A stretch of DNA of 64,000 nucleotides from Roseiarcus sp963806935 (GCA_963806935.1 CAWEAT010000003.1:105569-169568); one strand, 5' to 3'; shown: positions 36,927 through 46,660, counted from the stretch's first letter. The notes: generated by a model not told the origin, from the letters alone. Numbers and translations: made by a program.

Positions 36927-39191
36927 ATGCGTGCGCCCGGCGGACCGCGTCTGTTATTGCGGCGGCTCCGCGAGGTGATGGCGGAGCCTGTCACCGCACA
37001 GGCGCGCCTGGACCGCATCGTCGTGCTCATCGCCTCGAACATGGTGGCCGAGGTGTGCTCGCTCTATGTCGTGCGGGCCGATGGCGCGATGGAATTGTTC
37101 GCCACTGAGGGCCTCAACCGTGAGGCCGTCCACCTGACAACCATGCGGCCGGGCGAGGGCCTTGTCGGCCTGATCGCCTCCAGCGCCGAGCCGCTGGCGC
37201 TGTCCGACGCCCAGCATCATCCCTCCTTTTCCTACAGGCCGGAGACGGGTGAAGAGATCTACCAATCGTTCCTAGGCGTGCCGGTACTGCGCGGCGGCGC
37301 GACGATCGGGGTGCTGGTGGTCCAAAACCGGGCCCGGCGCGCCTATTCGGAAGAAGAAATCGAGGCGCTGCAGACGACCGCAATGCTGCTCGCCGAGATG
37401 ATCGCGTCCGGCGAGCTCCAGGGGATTGCCTCGCAGGGCGCGCCAATCGCCGTCAGGCGGCAGCTGTCGCTCAAGGGCCTTGGCATCGCCGATGGTCTCG
37501 GCCTCGGGCATGTCGTGATGCACCAGCCGCGGGTGACGGTGTCGACGATCGTGGCCGACGACGTGGAGTCGGAGCTGGCGCGGCTCGAGACGGCGATTGG
37601 CGCCATGCGCGCCTCGGTCGACAGCCTCATTGACCGCAGCGACGACGGCGTCGGCGGCGAGCACCGCGACGTCCTCGAAGCCTTCCGTATGATCGCGCAT
37701 GATCGGGGCTGGCTCCGGCGGCTGCGCGAGGCGGTGAGTTCGGGCCTGACGGCGGAGGCTGCGGTCGAGCGGGTCCATAACGACGCCCGCGCAAAACTGC
37801 AGCGCCAGACCGACCCTTACCTGCGTGACCGGCTGCACGACCTGACCGACATCGCCAATCGGCTGCTGCATCAGCTGGCCGGCCAGAGCCTCGTCGTCTT
37901 GCCCGAGGAGCTGCCGGAGAACGCGATCCTCGTCGCGCGCTCGATGAGCCCGGCGGCGCTGCTCGATTACGACCGCGCGCGGCTCAGGGGGCTCGTGCTC
38001 GAGGAGGCGGGCGCATCGAGCCACATCGCCATCGTCGCGCGCGCGCTCGCCATTCCTGCCGTCAGCGACATCGCCAACATTTCGGAGATCGTCGAGCAGG
38101 GCGACGCGATCATCGTCGACGGGGACACGGGCGAGATCTACCTGCGCCCGCCGGCGGACGTCGAGGCGGCCTATGCGGAAAAGGCGCGGATGCGCGCCCG
38201 GCGCCAGGCGCAGTATCGCGCGCTTCGCGACGCGCCGACGGTCAGCCTCGATGGAGTATCAATCGGCCTGCACATGAACGCCGGCCTCTTGGTCGACATG
38301 CCCCACCTCGCAGAAACCGGCGCGGAGTCGATCGGTCTCTTCCGCACCGAATTGCAATTCATGCTGGCCTCGCGCTTTCCCCGGCCGGGGGCGCAGCAAC
38401 AGCTCTATCGCGCCATCCTCGACGCCGCAGGCGACCGGCCGGTCACCTTCCGCACCCTCGACATCGGCGGCGACAAGCTCCTGCCCTATATGAAGGGCCT
38501 GGAAGAGGAAAACCCGGCGCTTGGCTGGCGGGCGCTTCGCATCGGGCTTGACCGCCCGCCGCTGCTGCGCATGCAGTTCCGGGCCTTCATCCGCGCCGCC
38601 GCGGGGCGTGACCTCAAAGTCATGGCCCCGATGGTGTCGACCGTCGATGAATTCAGGGTCGCCCGCGCGATGTTCGATCGCGAACTCGCCCTGAGCGTGG
38701 GTCGCGGCTACGAGCCCCCGCGCAGGGCCAGTCTCGGCGTCATGGTCGAAGTGCCGTCGCTGTTGTGGCAGCTCGACGAAATCGCCGCAGCGGCGGACTT
38801 CCTCTCGGTCGGTTCGAACGACCTGATGCAATATCTCTACGCCGTGGATCGCGACAACCGCCGGGTCGCCAATCGCTTCGATCCGCTGAGCATCGGCTTC
38901 TTAAGGGCGCTGCGCTCGATCGCCGATGCGGGCGAGCGGCACGGAACGCCGGTGACTTTATGCGGGGAGATCGGCGGGCGGACGCTCGAGGCGATGACCT
39001 TGATGGCGATCGGCTACCGCGACCTTTCGATGTCGGCTCCGTCAATCGGCCCAGTCAAGGCGATGACGCTCACGCTCAATATCGGCGAGGCGAGGCGCGA
39101 GGTCGAGCCGATGCTGGCGAAGGGACGTGAGAACGCCTCGCTGCGGGAGCCGCTCCAGCGGCTTGCGGAGCGCCTCGGCGTGCGCCTGTAG
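36927..39191 (+). CDS. ptsP: phosphoenolpyruvate-protein phosphotransferase PtsP (enzyme I of the nitrogen PTS)
   Basis: Transfers phosphate from PEP to NPr in the regulatory nitrogen PTS. From ATG 36927 it is 754 residues: N-terminal GAF domain (about 15-165, LDRIVVLIASNMVAEVCSLY to ALQTTAMLLAEMI), the linker and NPr-binding region, the phospho-histidine motif GASSHIAIVARALAIPAV with the active His at residue 366, and the PEP-binding barrel (SIGLFRTELQFM, TFRTLDIGGDKLLPY, VGSNDLMQYLYAVDRDN, LCGEIGGR). An in-frame codon 54 bases upstream exists, but the GAF domain starts at the chosen ATG. prfA follows 49 bases on. Confidence 0.95.
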   Translation: MRAPGGPRLLLRRLREVMAEPVTAQARLDRIVVLIASNMVAEVCSLYVVRADGAMELFATEGLNREAVHLTTMRPGEGLVGLIASSAEPLALSDAQHHPSFSYRPETGEEIYQSFLGVPVLRGGATIGVLVVQNRARRAYSEEEIEALQTTAMLLAEMIASGELQGIASQGAPIAVRRQLSLKGLGIADGLGLGHVVMHQPRVTVSTIVADDVESELARLETAIGAMRASVDSLIDRSDDGVGGEHRDVLEAFRMIAHDRGWLRRLREAVSSGLTAEAAVERVHNDARAKLQRQTDPYLRDRLHDLTDIANRLLHQLAGQSLVVLPEELPENAILVARSMSPAALLDYDRARLRGLVLEEAGASSHIAIVARALAIPAVSDIANISEIVEQGDAIIVDGDTGEIYLRPPADVEAAYAEKARMRARRQAQYRALRDAPTVSLDGVSIGLHMNAGLLVDMPHLAETGAESIGLFRTELQFMLASRFPRPGAQQQLYRAILDAAGDRPVTFRTLDIGGDKLLPYMKGLEEENPALGWRALRIGLDRPPLLRMQFRAFIRAAAGRDLKVMAPMVSTVDEFRVARAMFDRELALSVGRGYEPPRRASLGVMVEVPSLLWQLDEIAAAADFLSVGSNDLMQYLYAVDRDNRRVANRFDPLSIGFLRALRSIADAGERHGTPVTLCGEIGGRTLEAMTLMAIGYRDLSMSAPSIGPVKAMTLTLNIGEARREVEPMLAKGRENASLREPLQRLAERLGVRL

Positions 39192-39240
39192 CGAAGCCAG
39201 CGTCCGCTCATCCCACCGCTTTCCGCCTTGAGCTTATTGT

Positions 39241-40317
39241 ATGGCCGCCAACGAAAATCTCGATCTGATCCTCCGCCGTCACCAGGAAATCGCTGCCCGC
39301 CTCGCCGAAGGCGTCGCCGGAACGCAATATTCCGCGTTGTCGCGAGAACTGAGCGAACTCGAGCCGGTGGTGGGGGCGATCAGGGCGTTTCAGGCCAAGA
39401 TGAAGGAGCGCGCCGATCTGACCGCGCTCCTGAGGGAGCCGGACCTGGATGCGGACATGCGCGCCATGGCCCAAGCCGAGCTTGCCGCCGCCGAGACGGA
39501 CGCGGAAGCGATGTCGAAGGCGATCCAGATCGCGCTCCTGCCGAAGGACGCCGCCGACGAGGGCGGAGCGATTCTCGAGGTGAGAGCTGGCACCGGCGGG
39601 GACGAGGCGGCCCTGTTTGCCGGCGATCTCTTTCGCATGTACGCCAAATACGCCGAGCGGAAGCGGTGGAAGGTCGAGATCCTGTCGATGAGCGAGGGGA
39701 CGGCGGGGGGATTCAAGGAAATCGTCGCCGAAATTTCCGGCCGCGGCGTCTTCGCGCGGCTCAAGTTCGAAAGCGGGGTGCATCGGGTGCAGCGCGTGCC
39801 GGCGACCGAGACCCAGGGGCGAATTCACACTTCCGCCGCGACCGTCGCCGTGCTGCCGATCGCCGAGGAAGCGGACCTTGTCATCAACGAGGCGGACTTG
39901 AAGATCGACACCATGCGCTCGAGCGGCGCCGGCGGCCAGCACGTCAACAAGACCGAGTCGGCGATCCGCATCACCCACCTGCCGACGGGGTTCGTCGTGG
40001 CGATGCAGGAGGAGCGCTCCCAGCATCGTAATCGTCAGAAAGCGATGGCGCTGTTGCGTTCGCGCATCCTCGACGCACGAAACCAGAAGCTGGACGCCGA
40101 GCGGGCGCAGGAACGTCGTTCTCAGGTCGGTTCCGGCGACCGCTCGCAGCGGATTCGGACCTATAATTTCCCGCAAGGACGGGTGACCGATCATCGCATC
40201 AACCTGACCCTCTATTCGCTCGACCGCATCATAGAGGGTGACGGTCTCGACGAGATCATCGACGCGCTCACGGCTGAGCGTCAGGCTGAGATGCTCGTCC
40301 AGCAGACAGCCTCGTGA
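39241..40317 (+). CDS. prfA: peptide chain release factor 1
   Basis: Recognises UAA and UAG and releases the finished peptide. 358 residues; the GGQ tripeptide is at residues 231-233 within RSSGAGGQHVNKTESAIRIT, preceded by VQRVPATETQGRIHTSAATV. The anticodon-like region includes ETQG-type P-x-T features earlier in the family position, not checked residue by residue. It overlaps nadD by four bases. In most alphaproteobacteria prmC, which methylates the GGQ glutamine, follows prfA; it does not here. Confidence 0.96.
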   Translation: MAANENLDLILRRHQEIAARLAEGVAGTQYSALSRELSELEPVVGAIRAFQAKMKERADLTALLREPDLDADMRAMAQAELAAAETDAEAMSKAIQIALLPKDAADEGGAILEVRAGTGGDEAALFAGDLFRMYAKYAERKRWKVEILSMSEGTAGGFKEIVAEISGRGVFARLKFESGVHRVQRVPATETQGRIHTSAATVAVLPIAEEADLVINEADLKIDTMRSSGAGGQHVNKTESAIRITHLPTGFVVAMQEERSQHRNRQKAMALLRSRILDARNQKLDAERAQERRSQVGSGDRSQRIRTYNFPQGRVTDHRINLTLYSLDRIIEGDGLDEIIDALTAERQAEMLVQQTAS

Positions 40318-40928
40318 CGCCGGTTCCGCGCCTCCCTCCCTTCGCGCCGGGCATGCGCATCGGCCTGCTCGGCGGCTCGTTCAACCCGCCGCACGAGGGC
40401 CACGCCCTCATCACCCGGCTGGCGCTGAGGCGGCTTCAGCTCGATCGCGTCTGGTGGCTGGTGACGCCTGGCAATCCCCTCAAGTCGCTGACTGGACTCG
40501 CCGCACTCAAAGCTCGCGTCGAGGCCGCCCGCCGGCTCGACGTCGGGCCGCGCGTCGTCGTCAGCGACATCGAGGCCCAGATCGGCTCGCGCTTCACCTA
40601 CGATACGCTTCTGTGGCTCAGACAGCGTGCGCCAAGAGCCCATTTCGTCTGGATCATGGGCGCCGACAACCTTCGCCAGCTCCATCTCTGGCGTCATTGG
40701 CGCCTAATCGCCGACCTGGTTCCGATCGCCGTCGTCGATCGGCCCGGCTCGACCTTGCGGGCGATTTCAAGTCGGGCCGGCGTGGCGCTCGCTCCTTGGC
40801 GAGCGCCCGAACGCGACGCGTTGCGTTTTGCGACGATGCGGCCGCCGGCTCTGCTGTTCCTGCATGGACCGCGGTCCAGGCTGTCCTCGACCGCGCTTAG
40901 AGGTGAGCGTGGAGGGGAACACGGCTAA
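40314..40928 (+). CDS. nadD: nicotinate-nucleotide adenylyltransferase
   Basis: Makes deamido-NAD from nicotinate mononucleotide and ATP. 204 residues from a GTG start that overlaps the prfA stop. IGLLGGSFNPPHEGHALITR at about residues 16-35 contains the GxFxPxHxGH nucleotidyltransferase motif; VWWLVTPGNPLKS and FVWIMGADNLRQLHLWRHW are the NadD-specific blocks. The C-terminal ISSTR-type motif is seen as RSRLSSTALR. In many alphaproteobacteria nadD lies by proA and rsfS instead, so its place behind prfA is unusual. Confidence 0.93.
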   Translation: MTPVPRLPPFAPGMRIGLLGGSFNPPHEGHALITRLALRRLQLDRVWWLVTPGNPLKSLTGLAALKARVEAARRLDVGPRVVVSDIEAQIGSRFTYDTLLWLRQRAPRAHFVWIMGADNLRQLHLWRHWRLIADLVPIAVVDRPGSTLRAISSRAGVALAPWRAPERDALRFATMRPPALLFLHGPRSRLSSTALRGERGGEHG

Positions 40929-41058
40929 CGACCCGGAGCTGCCTGACCGCGATGGTCAGAGAGCGCCAATGACACGACAACGGGCTCAAAGCCGGTTCAT
41001 CCTCTATGATGGCGGTTCTGCCCCGGCCCGCCAGAATTCGAGCGCGTGAGAAGCATGC

Positions 41059-42027
41059 ATGGTGAAGGTTGCGATCCTCGATGACTGGCAAGGCGTAGCG
41101 CGGATGAGCGCCGACTGGTCGCGACTTGCTGCTCGCGCCGATCTGGTCTTTTTCACTGGCGCTTTTGGATCGGAGGACGAAGCGGCTCTCGCGCTCGAGG
41201 ATTTCGACATCCTCCTGACGATGCGCGAGCGCACCCCTTTTCCCGAAGGCCTAATCCGGCGCCTTCCGAAGCTGCGCATGATCGGGATCACCGGCGCTTG
41301 CAACCGCTCCCTCGACGTCGAGGCCTGCTCGCGTCAGGGCGTGATAGTCTGCAACACAGCGGGCGTCGCCGGCGCTCCTTACGCGACGGCCGAGCTCGCG
41401 CTCGGATTGATGATCGCCGCCGCCCGCGCAATTCCCGCCGCCGACAGGATCATGCGCGCCGGCGGCTTCCAGAATGGCGTTCCTGTCGGCGTCGGCCTCG
41501 CCGGTAAAACACTCGGCGTTGTCGGCCTCGGCCGCCTCGGGGCGCGTCTCGCCCGCTACGCGCTCGCGCTCGACATGAAGGTAATCGCCTGGAGCCCAAA
41601 CCTGACCGCGGAAAAGGCTGGCGAGGCCGGCGCTGCCCTCGTCGGCAAATCGGATCTCATGAGCGGCTCCGACGTCATCTCCGTGCACATGGTTCTGTCG
41701 CCGCGCAGCCGCGGCCTCATCGGCGCGGAGGACATTGCGCGCATGAAGCAAGGCGCCATCTTCATCAACACCTCGCGTGGCCCTCTCGTCGATGAAGCCG
41801 CCCTCATCGCCGCCGTCCAGGCTGGGAAAATCATCGCCGCGCTGGACGTCTACGACGAGGAGCCGCTGCCTCGGGACCATCCGTTCCGGGCTTCCGACCA
41901 TACCGTGCTCACGCCCCATCTTGGCTACGGCGTAGCCGAGACGTGGCGCGCGTTTTATCCGCAGAGTGTCGAGAACGCGGAGGCCTTCTTGGACGGCAAA
42001 CCTATTCGGGTCCTGAACCCGCCATGA
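41059..42027 (+). CDS. D-2-hydroxyacid dehydrogenase family protein
   Basis: NAD-dependent dehydrogenase of the D-isomer family, 322 residues. MVKVAILDDWQGVARMSADW leads the catalytic domain; the NAD loop is LGVVGLGRLGARLARYALAL, the Arg of the active site is in FINTSRGPLVDEAALIAAVQ, the Glu in ALDVYDEEPLP and the His in LTPHLGYG. It could act on phosphoglycerate, glycerate or another 2-hydroxyacid; the DDWQ start is typical of a large uncharacterised proteobacterial subgroup. It stands alone between nadD and the TPR gene. Confidence 0.9.
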   Translation: MVKVAILDDWQGVARMSADWSRLAARADLVFFTGAFGSEDEAALALEDFDILLTMRERTPFPEGLIRRLPKLRMIGITGACNRSLDVEACSRQGVIVCNTAGVAGAPYATAELALGLMIAAARAIPAADRIMRAGGFQNGVPVGVGLAGKTLGVVGLGRLGARLARYALALDMKVIAWSPNLTAEKAGEAGAALVGKSDLMSGSDVISVHMVLSPRSRGLIGAEDIARMKQGAIFINTSRGPLVDEAALIAAVQAGKIIAALDVYDEEPLPRDHPFRASDHTVLTPHLGYGVAETWRAFYPQSVENAEAFLDGKPIRVLNPP

Positions 42028-42251
42028 AGCGTCGCGTGGCTACGAAACCGCGCCCCAATGAACGCGGCGGACGATCGCGGAGGTAAGCCGCCGCGAAAAG
42101 GGCGCATGGGCGTGGCCCGGAGGCGATATGAGGTGATGGCGACCAAGGTCGGCTGAGGATCGAATTCATCGGGCCGATTGGAGCGCTCGGCAGCCTCGTG
42201 CAAGGTTCGCGGCGGACGTTCGCTGACGCTTAAGTCCATCACCTGGCGCCC

Positions 42252-43088
42252 ATGATGCCACGATCGTCTCCCTGTCCTTTCAGCCTCGCCGCGCCGCTCG
42301 CCGGGGCCCTCGCGATCGTCGCCCTGGCGCTCGCCGGCTGCCACGACTTCGGCGACGTCACCGGCTCGATCGGCCAACCGAAGGCGACTGCGCCGCCGAC
42401 GGACGAAACGAAACTCAGGGCCTATGCCGACGATTGCGGCAAGCGCTACGAGCGCAATCCCGGCGAGAAGACGGCCTCGATCGAATACGCTCGCGCCTTG
42501 CGCGCGCTCACTCGTTACAGCGAGGCGGTCGCGGTCATCCAGACAGCAGCCATCAAGTCGCCCAAGGATTACGACGTGCTCGGCGAATACGGCAAGGCGC
42601 TGGCCGACGCCGGCCAACTGGCCCAAGCCAAGGACGTGCTGACGCGCGCCGATACGCCCGACGCTCCGCGATGGGACGTGATGTCAGTGCAAGGCACAGT
42701 CGCCGACCGGCTGGGCGACCACGCGAGCGCGATGCAATTCTATCGCGACGCGCTGAAGATTTCGCCGGGAGAGCCGGCAGTGCTCGCCAATATGGGGCTC
42801 TCGCTCGCGCTGGCGAAGCATTTGCCCGAGGCCGAGCAGGCGTTGAAACAGGCGGTCGCGAGCCCGAAAGCCGATGCGCGCATGCGCGGCGATCTCGCGC
42901 TGGTGCTCGCGCTGGAAGGAAAATTCGGCGAGGCCGAGCGTATCGGCCAGACGGACCTGTCGCCTGAGGCCGCGCGCGCCAACGTCGAAGCGATCCGCCA
43001 GATGATCGCCCAGAGCAACTCGTGGCGCGAGCTGCGCAAGCCGGTCGACGGCGCCAAACCAAAGGCGCCGGCAGCGGACGCCGGCTGA
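42252..43088 (+). CDS. TPR-repeat lipoprotein, TadD-like
   Basis: A 278-residue protein. The hydrophobic segment GALAIVALALAGCHDFGDVT ends in a lipobox (LAGC, about residue 30). Four or more tetratricopeptide units follow, such as EYARALRALTRYSEAVAVIQ, DVLGEYGKALADAGQLAQAK and PAVLANMGLSLALAKHLPEA. The architecture equals TadD, the pilotin-like protein of Flp/Tad pilus systems, but no other tad genes are in the window, so the specific role is not established. Convergent with the extensin-like gene. Confidence 0.82.
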   Translation: MMPRSSPCPFSLAAPLAGALAIVALALAGCHDFGDVTGSIGQPKATAPPTDETKLRAYADDCGKRYERNPGEKTASIEYARALRALTRYSEAVAVIQTAAIKSPKDYDVLGEYGKALADAGQLAQAKDVLTRADTPDAPRWDVMSVQGTVADRLGDHASAMQFYRDALKISPGEPAVLANMGLSLALAKHLPEAEQALKQAVASPKADARMRGDLALVLALEGKFGEAERIGQTDLSPEAARANVEAIRQMIAQSNSWRELRKPVDGAKPKAPAADAG

Positions 43089-43098
43089 GGGCGTGCCC

Positions 43099-44046
43099 TC
43101 AATTGTCGTGACCTGCGAGGGTCGAAGTCGGCTCCATGTCGACCGTCGGGCCGGCTCCGCTCGGAAGCACCGGAGGCGCCGGATTGGTCTCGCCGATCGG
43201 CGCCGGCGGCAGGGCAGGGTCCAGTCCCTCGCCCGGTCCACGCAGGGCATCCCGCGAAGCGGCGGCGGGGTCCGGCGCGCTCAGATGCGCGATGTCGAGG
43301 GGCTCGTCGATATCGGGCGCGGGCGGCAGGCTGTCGGGCGTCGCGGGAGTCGGCTGAGGGTCGGACGTGGGCGTTGGCTTGCAAATTCGGCGCGGGCCGG
43401 TGTTGGTCGAGCCATGATTGGCCAGATCCAGATGGATGTGGTTGTAGTGGAACACATCTGCGCCTGGCGCGAGGACGGTCGTGAAATACCGGCATGCGCC
43501 CGCCTGGGCGTTATGCAGGAAGGCGCCCTCCTGGCCGTCCGTCTTCTTCCAGTCGTGGACGAAGTCGATTTCCTTCCCGTCGGCCAGTGTGAAACCGGCG
43601 ACGTCGACTGCGTTGCCGAAGGCGTGTTCGGAGAGCCGCGCGCCCGCGATGTTGTCGACGGAGCGGCAACTGTAAGCGCCGAACACGTTGATGGTCGCGA
43701 CCCTTTGCCCAAATCGGGCTTGAGCGTCCGGCTCGACGATGTCATTCAACCAGGCCTCGAGCGCCGGGATCATCGGGCAGTCGATGGTCAGCGTCTTGTC
43801 GACCGCAATCGCGCCATTGGCGAGCGCCGAGACTTTGAGCGGACGGGTCATGCCGCAGATGCCTGGTCCGTCAATCTCGGGGACGGGAACCATAAAATCG
43901 GAAGGTGTGACCGATCTGCGGGCGAAGCAGGCATTCTCGGCCTGCGCTCGCCACGCCGGCCGCTCGGGGCGGCCGAAGAATCCGCAACCCTGCAGACATA
44001 GAGCGACCGAAAGGAGAAGCGGGACAGGCCGAACGCAACGCGCCAT
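43099..44046 (-). CDS. extensin-like family lipoprotein, putative peptidoglycan peptidase
   Basis: MARCVRPVPLLLSVALCLQG ends in a lipobox with Cys21, so it is likely an outer-membrane lipoprotein. The core matches the extensin-like C-terminal family: ARFGQRVATINVFGAYSCRS, then RLSEHAFGNAVDVAGF (SxHxxGxAxD) and HYNHIHLDL, the zinc ligands of LAS-type D,D-peptidases. Cysteines in ACFAR, GICGM, IDCPM, YSCRS and GACRY are typical of the group. The last 100 residues are Pro/Ala-rich. It probably trims peptidoglycan peptides. Start at 44046 is chosen because an upstream in-frame start would bury the signal sequence. Confidence 0.85.
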   Translation of the reverse strand: MARCVRPVPLLLSVALCLQGCGFFGRPERPAWRAQAENACFARRSVTPSDFMVPVPEIDGPGICGMTRPLKVSALANGAIAVDKTLTIDCPMIPALEAWLNDIVEPDAQARFGQRVATINVFGAYSCRSVDNIAGARLSEHAFGNAVDVAGFTLADGKEIDFVHDWKKTDGQEGAFLHNAQAGACRYFTTVLAPGADVFHYNHIHLDLANHGSTNTGPRRICKPTPTSDPQPTPATPDSLPPAPDIDEPLDIAHLSAPDPAAASRDALRGPGEGLDPALPPAPIGETNPAPPVLPSGAGPTVDMEPTSTLAGHDN

Positions 44047-44145
44047 TGCCGCAAACTGCGCTCGCGGGTTTAACAATCGTTGAACCATGGGAGCTTAAGA
44101 TTCGCTCAACCATGATCGGGCGGCGCGCCATCTCGTCGCCGCACT

Positions 44146-44853
44146 TTGCCCGCAAGAAAATCTGGCGAGTGCGGCCGGGGTCGAAAGGACGGGTTGTTGC
44201 AGGACGGATTCCGGGCTTGGCGGTTTGCGGGAGTGGGGTTGGCGCTCGGATTGGCGTCGGCGACCCCGGCCGGGGCGCATCCGCATGTCTGGGTAACCGT
44301 CAAGAGCCAGATCGCTTTCACGCCCGACGGCAAGGTTGCCGCGGTGGTCCACGATTGGGTTTTCGACGAAATGTATTCGTCCTTCGCCACGCAGGGGCTC
44401 GCCCCGCCGGGCGAGCTGGTCAAGCGCGAGCAGTTCGCTCCGCTGGCGAAGGAGAACGCCGGCAGCTTGGCCGAAATCGGCTATTTCACGACGCTGAAGA
44501 TCGGCGGCAAGGCGATGGATTTCGGCTCGGTCACCGACTATTGGATGCAGGAGCGCCCCGACCATCTGGTCGAGTTCCACGTCACCCTGCCGCTGAAGAC
44601 CCCGACGCCCGTGACCAAGTTCCTGACCCTGCGCGTCGCCGATCCCGAGTATTTCATCGATTTTGAATTCGACGACAAGGATCCGGTTGCACTCGTCTCC
44701 GCCCCCTCCGGTTGCGCGGCCACGGTTGCCAAGCCGAAGCCGATCGATGACGGCGACAAGCAGAAATTGACCGAATCCTTCTTCACCAACCTCTCGCCGG
44801 GGACGAACTTCGGTTTCAAAATGGCGAGCGCCGCCATCGTCGCGTGCCCATGA
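44146..44853 (+). CDS. DUF1007 family periplasmic protein, partner of nickel/cobalt transporter
   Basis: About 235 residues. The signal region is WRFAGVGLALGLASATPAGA followed by HPHVWVTVKSQIAF, the DUF1007 hallmark of a His-rich mature N-terminus after AHA/AHP. Further family blocks are VAAVVHDWVFDEMYSSF and ITYY-like TDYWMQERPDHLVEFHVTLP. The first 30 residues look non-native; a TTG near 44194 could be the real start. DUF1007 genes are typically followed, as here, by a NicO transporter gene (four-base overlap), so metal capture or delivery is likely. Confidence 0.85.
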   Translation: MPARKSGECGRGRKDGLLQDGFRAWRFAGVGLALGLASATPAGAHPHVWVTVKSQIAFTPDGKVAAVVHDWVFDEMYSSFATQGLAPPGELVKREQFAPLAKENAGSLAEIGYFTTLKIGGKAMDFGSVTDYWMQERPDHLVEFHVTLPLKTPTPVTKFLTLRVADPEYFIDFEFDDKDPVALVSAPSGCAATVAKPKPIDDGDKQKLTESFFTNLSPGTNFGFKMASAAIVACP

Positions 44854-45905
44854 CCAGGGAGAGAATCGGACGGGTCGGCCTTGGGTTTGCGGCTTGGGCC
44901 GCCTCGGCGGCGACGGCGCTGGCGCAGCTTTCGCCGCGGCCGTTTGCGGTCGCCGGCGGCGAGGGCGGAGGCGGCGGCGCGGGTGGCGTGACCGGCTGGC
45001 TCATGGGCGAGCAGTCGTGGCTCACCCATCTCATCGCCGCCAAGGTGCACGCGCTTCACGACCAGCCGAGCGCCGCCTGGGGTCTCATCGGCCTCGGCCT
45101 CGCCTACGGCGTATTCCATGCCGCGGGGCCTGGACACGGCAAGGCTGTCCTCGCCTCCTACATGTTGGCGAACGAAAAGTCGCTCAGACGCGGCGCGTTC
45201 CTGGCCCTGATGGCGGCGCTCTTGCAGGCGCTGATCGCGATCGCGATCGTCGGCGCGGCCGGGTTCGTCTTCAGAGCCACCGCCTCTGAAATGAATCACG
45301 CCGCCGACTGGATCGTGCTTGCGAGCTATTGCGCGGTCGCCGCCATGGGCCTGTGGCTGGTCTGGCGCAAGGGCGGAGCGCTCATCGCGGCCTTGAGCGG
45401 GCATATCGAGCGCCGGCGCGCGGCGGCCGCCGCGCCGGCCTATGCGGGCGTCCCGTGGCGAAGGCCGGCGCTCAGCCTGTCGGCGGCAGCCTTCTACGCC
45501 GGACCGCCCGGCGGCGCTGCGACGGACGTCGAGGGATGCGGACACATGCACGCGCCCGATCCGGCCCGTCTGAATGGCGCCTTTTCCTGGCGCGAGGCGG
45601 TCGGAACGGTGGTCGCCGCCGGCGCGCGGCCATGCTCCGGGGCGATTCTGGTGCTGGTGTTTGCGATGGCGCAAGGGCTGTTCGCCGCCGGAGTCGCGGC
45701 CACCTTCGCGATGGCGATCGGCACGGCGGTTACGACCGGGGCGCTCGCGTGGACGGCCGTGTTCGCCAAATCGGCCGCCATGCGCCTTGTGGCGGGCGAA
45801 AATTCGCGCCTCGCGCTGGTGGCGAGAGGATTTGAATTCGCCGCCGCCCTCGCCGTCCTGGCGTTCGGAGTGGCCTTGATCTTCGGCTCGCGTGGCGCCG
45901 CATGA
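44850..45905 (+). CDS. NicO-type nickel/cobalt transporter
   Basis: A 351-residue membrane protein of the NicO/RcnA group with about six helices. The motif GVFHAAGPGHGKAVLASYML followed by an amphipathic loop is the family signature; a second, similar half contains GTVVAAGARPCSGAILVLVF. A loop with CGHMHAPD could bind metal. It may export or import nickel or cobalt; in DUF1007-NicO pairs the direction is not settled. The start ATG overlaps the DUF1007 stop. Nickel is needed by urease and cobalt by the thiocyanate hydrolase encoded in this window, but a direct link is inference. Confidence 0.87.
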   Translation: MTRERIGRVGLGFAAWAASAATALAQLSPRPFAVAGGEGGGGGAGGVTGWLMGEQSWLTHLIAAKVHALHDQPSAAWGLIGLGLAYGVFHAAGPGHGKAVLASYMLANEKSLRRGAFLALMAALLQALIAIAIVGAAGFVFRATASEMNHAADWIVLASYCAVAAMGLWLVWRKGGALIAALSGHIERRRAAAAAPAYAGVPWRRPALSLSAAAFYAGPPGGAATDVEGCGHMHAPDPARLNGAFSWREAVGTVVAAGARPCSGAILVLVFAMAQGLFAAGVAATFAMAIGTAVTTGALAWTAVFAKSAAMRLVAGENSRLALVARGFEFAAALAVLAFGVALIFGSRGAA

Positions 45906-45950
45906 GGAGCGGCGCGAACGCCGCTCCCGCAAGCATCATCAGCGCCGGCC

Positions 45951-46493
45951 CTACCGCCCGTAGAGGCCTGTGAGCGTGGCCTTCGCCAACGTATTCGCGT
46001 TGACGTAAAACCCGAACACGGCGGGCGAGGCGTTGCCGTCGACGTCGAGCTTGTCGGCTTTCAGGGCATAGACGGTGATCACGTAGTGATGCGGCTTGCC
46101 TTTGGGCGGGCATGGGCCGCCATATCCGACCAAGCTGAAGTCATTGTGCGGTTGGACCGCGCCCTCGGGCAGTCCAGTCCCGCCGCCCGCGCCTTTCGGC
46201 AGCGACGTGACGGTCGCGGGAATATTGGCGACCCACCAGTGCCAGAAGCCGCTGCCGGTCGGCGCGTCGGGATCGTACATGCTGACGGCGAAGCTTTTCG
46301 TGTCCTTCGGCGCCCCTGACCACGAAAGCGCGGGCGACACATTTTTGCCAGTGCAGTCCCAGCCATTGAACACCTGCTCGTCGGCGATCTTGGCGCCCGG
46401 CTTGATGTCCGGGCTGGTCACGGTCATCGCATTCGCCGCCCCGACAACCATCAGCACGCCCGCAAGGGTCGCCCCAAATGTCATTGTCCGCAT
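45951..46493 (-). CDS. YbhB/YbcL family (PEBP, Raf kinase inhibitor-like) protein
   Basis: A 180-residue phosphatidylethanolamine-binding-protein fold, exported: MRTMTFGATLAGVLMVVGAA is a signal peptide cut near ANA-MTV. Family motifs are VSPALSWSGAPKDTKSFAVS, MYDPDAPTGSGFWHWWVANI and YGGPCPPKGKPHHYVITVYA, which form the ligand pocket. Physiological ligand in bacteria is unknown. The start is placed at ATG 46493, where the signal sequence begins. Convergent with the NicO gene. Confidence 0.9.
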   Translation of the reverse strand: MRTMTFGATLAGVLMVVGAANAMTVTSPDIKPGAKIADEQVFNGWDCTGKNVSPALSWSGAPKDTKSFAVSMYDPDAPTGSGFWHWWVANIPATVTSLPKGAGGGTGLPEGAVQPHNDFSLVGYGGPCPPKGKPHHYVITVYALKADKLDVDGNASPAVFGFYVNANTLAKATLTGLYGR

Positions 46494-46660
46494 TGCTTCA
46501 TTCCTCCCGGATTGATCGAGCGGGCCAAACGAAGTTGGCGCCCAGCGTTTGCCCGCCGGCGGGATCATCGAACGCGACGCGGAGGGATGCAAGCCATCAA
46601 AAGGCGCTCAAGGAGACAAAGTTCGGGTCTCCTCGGGCCCGCTAAGGCGCCGGAAGCGGC

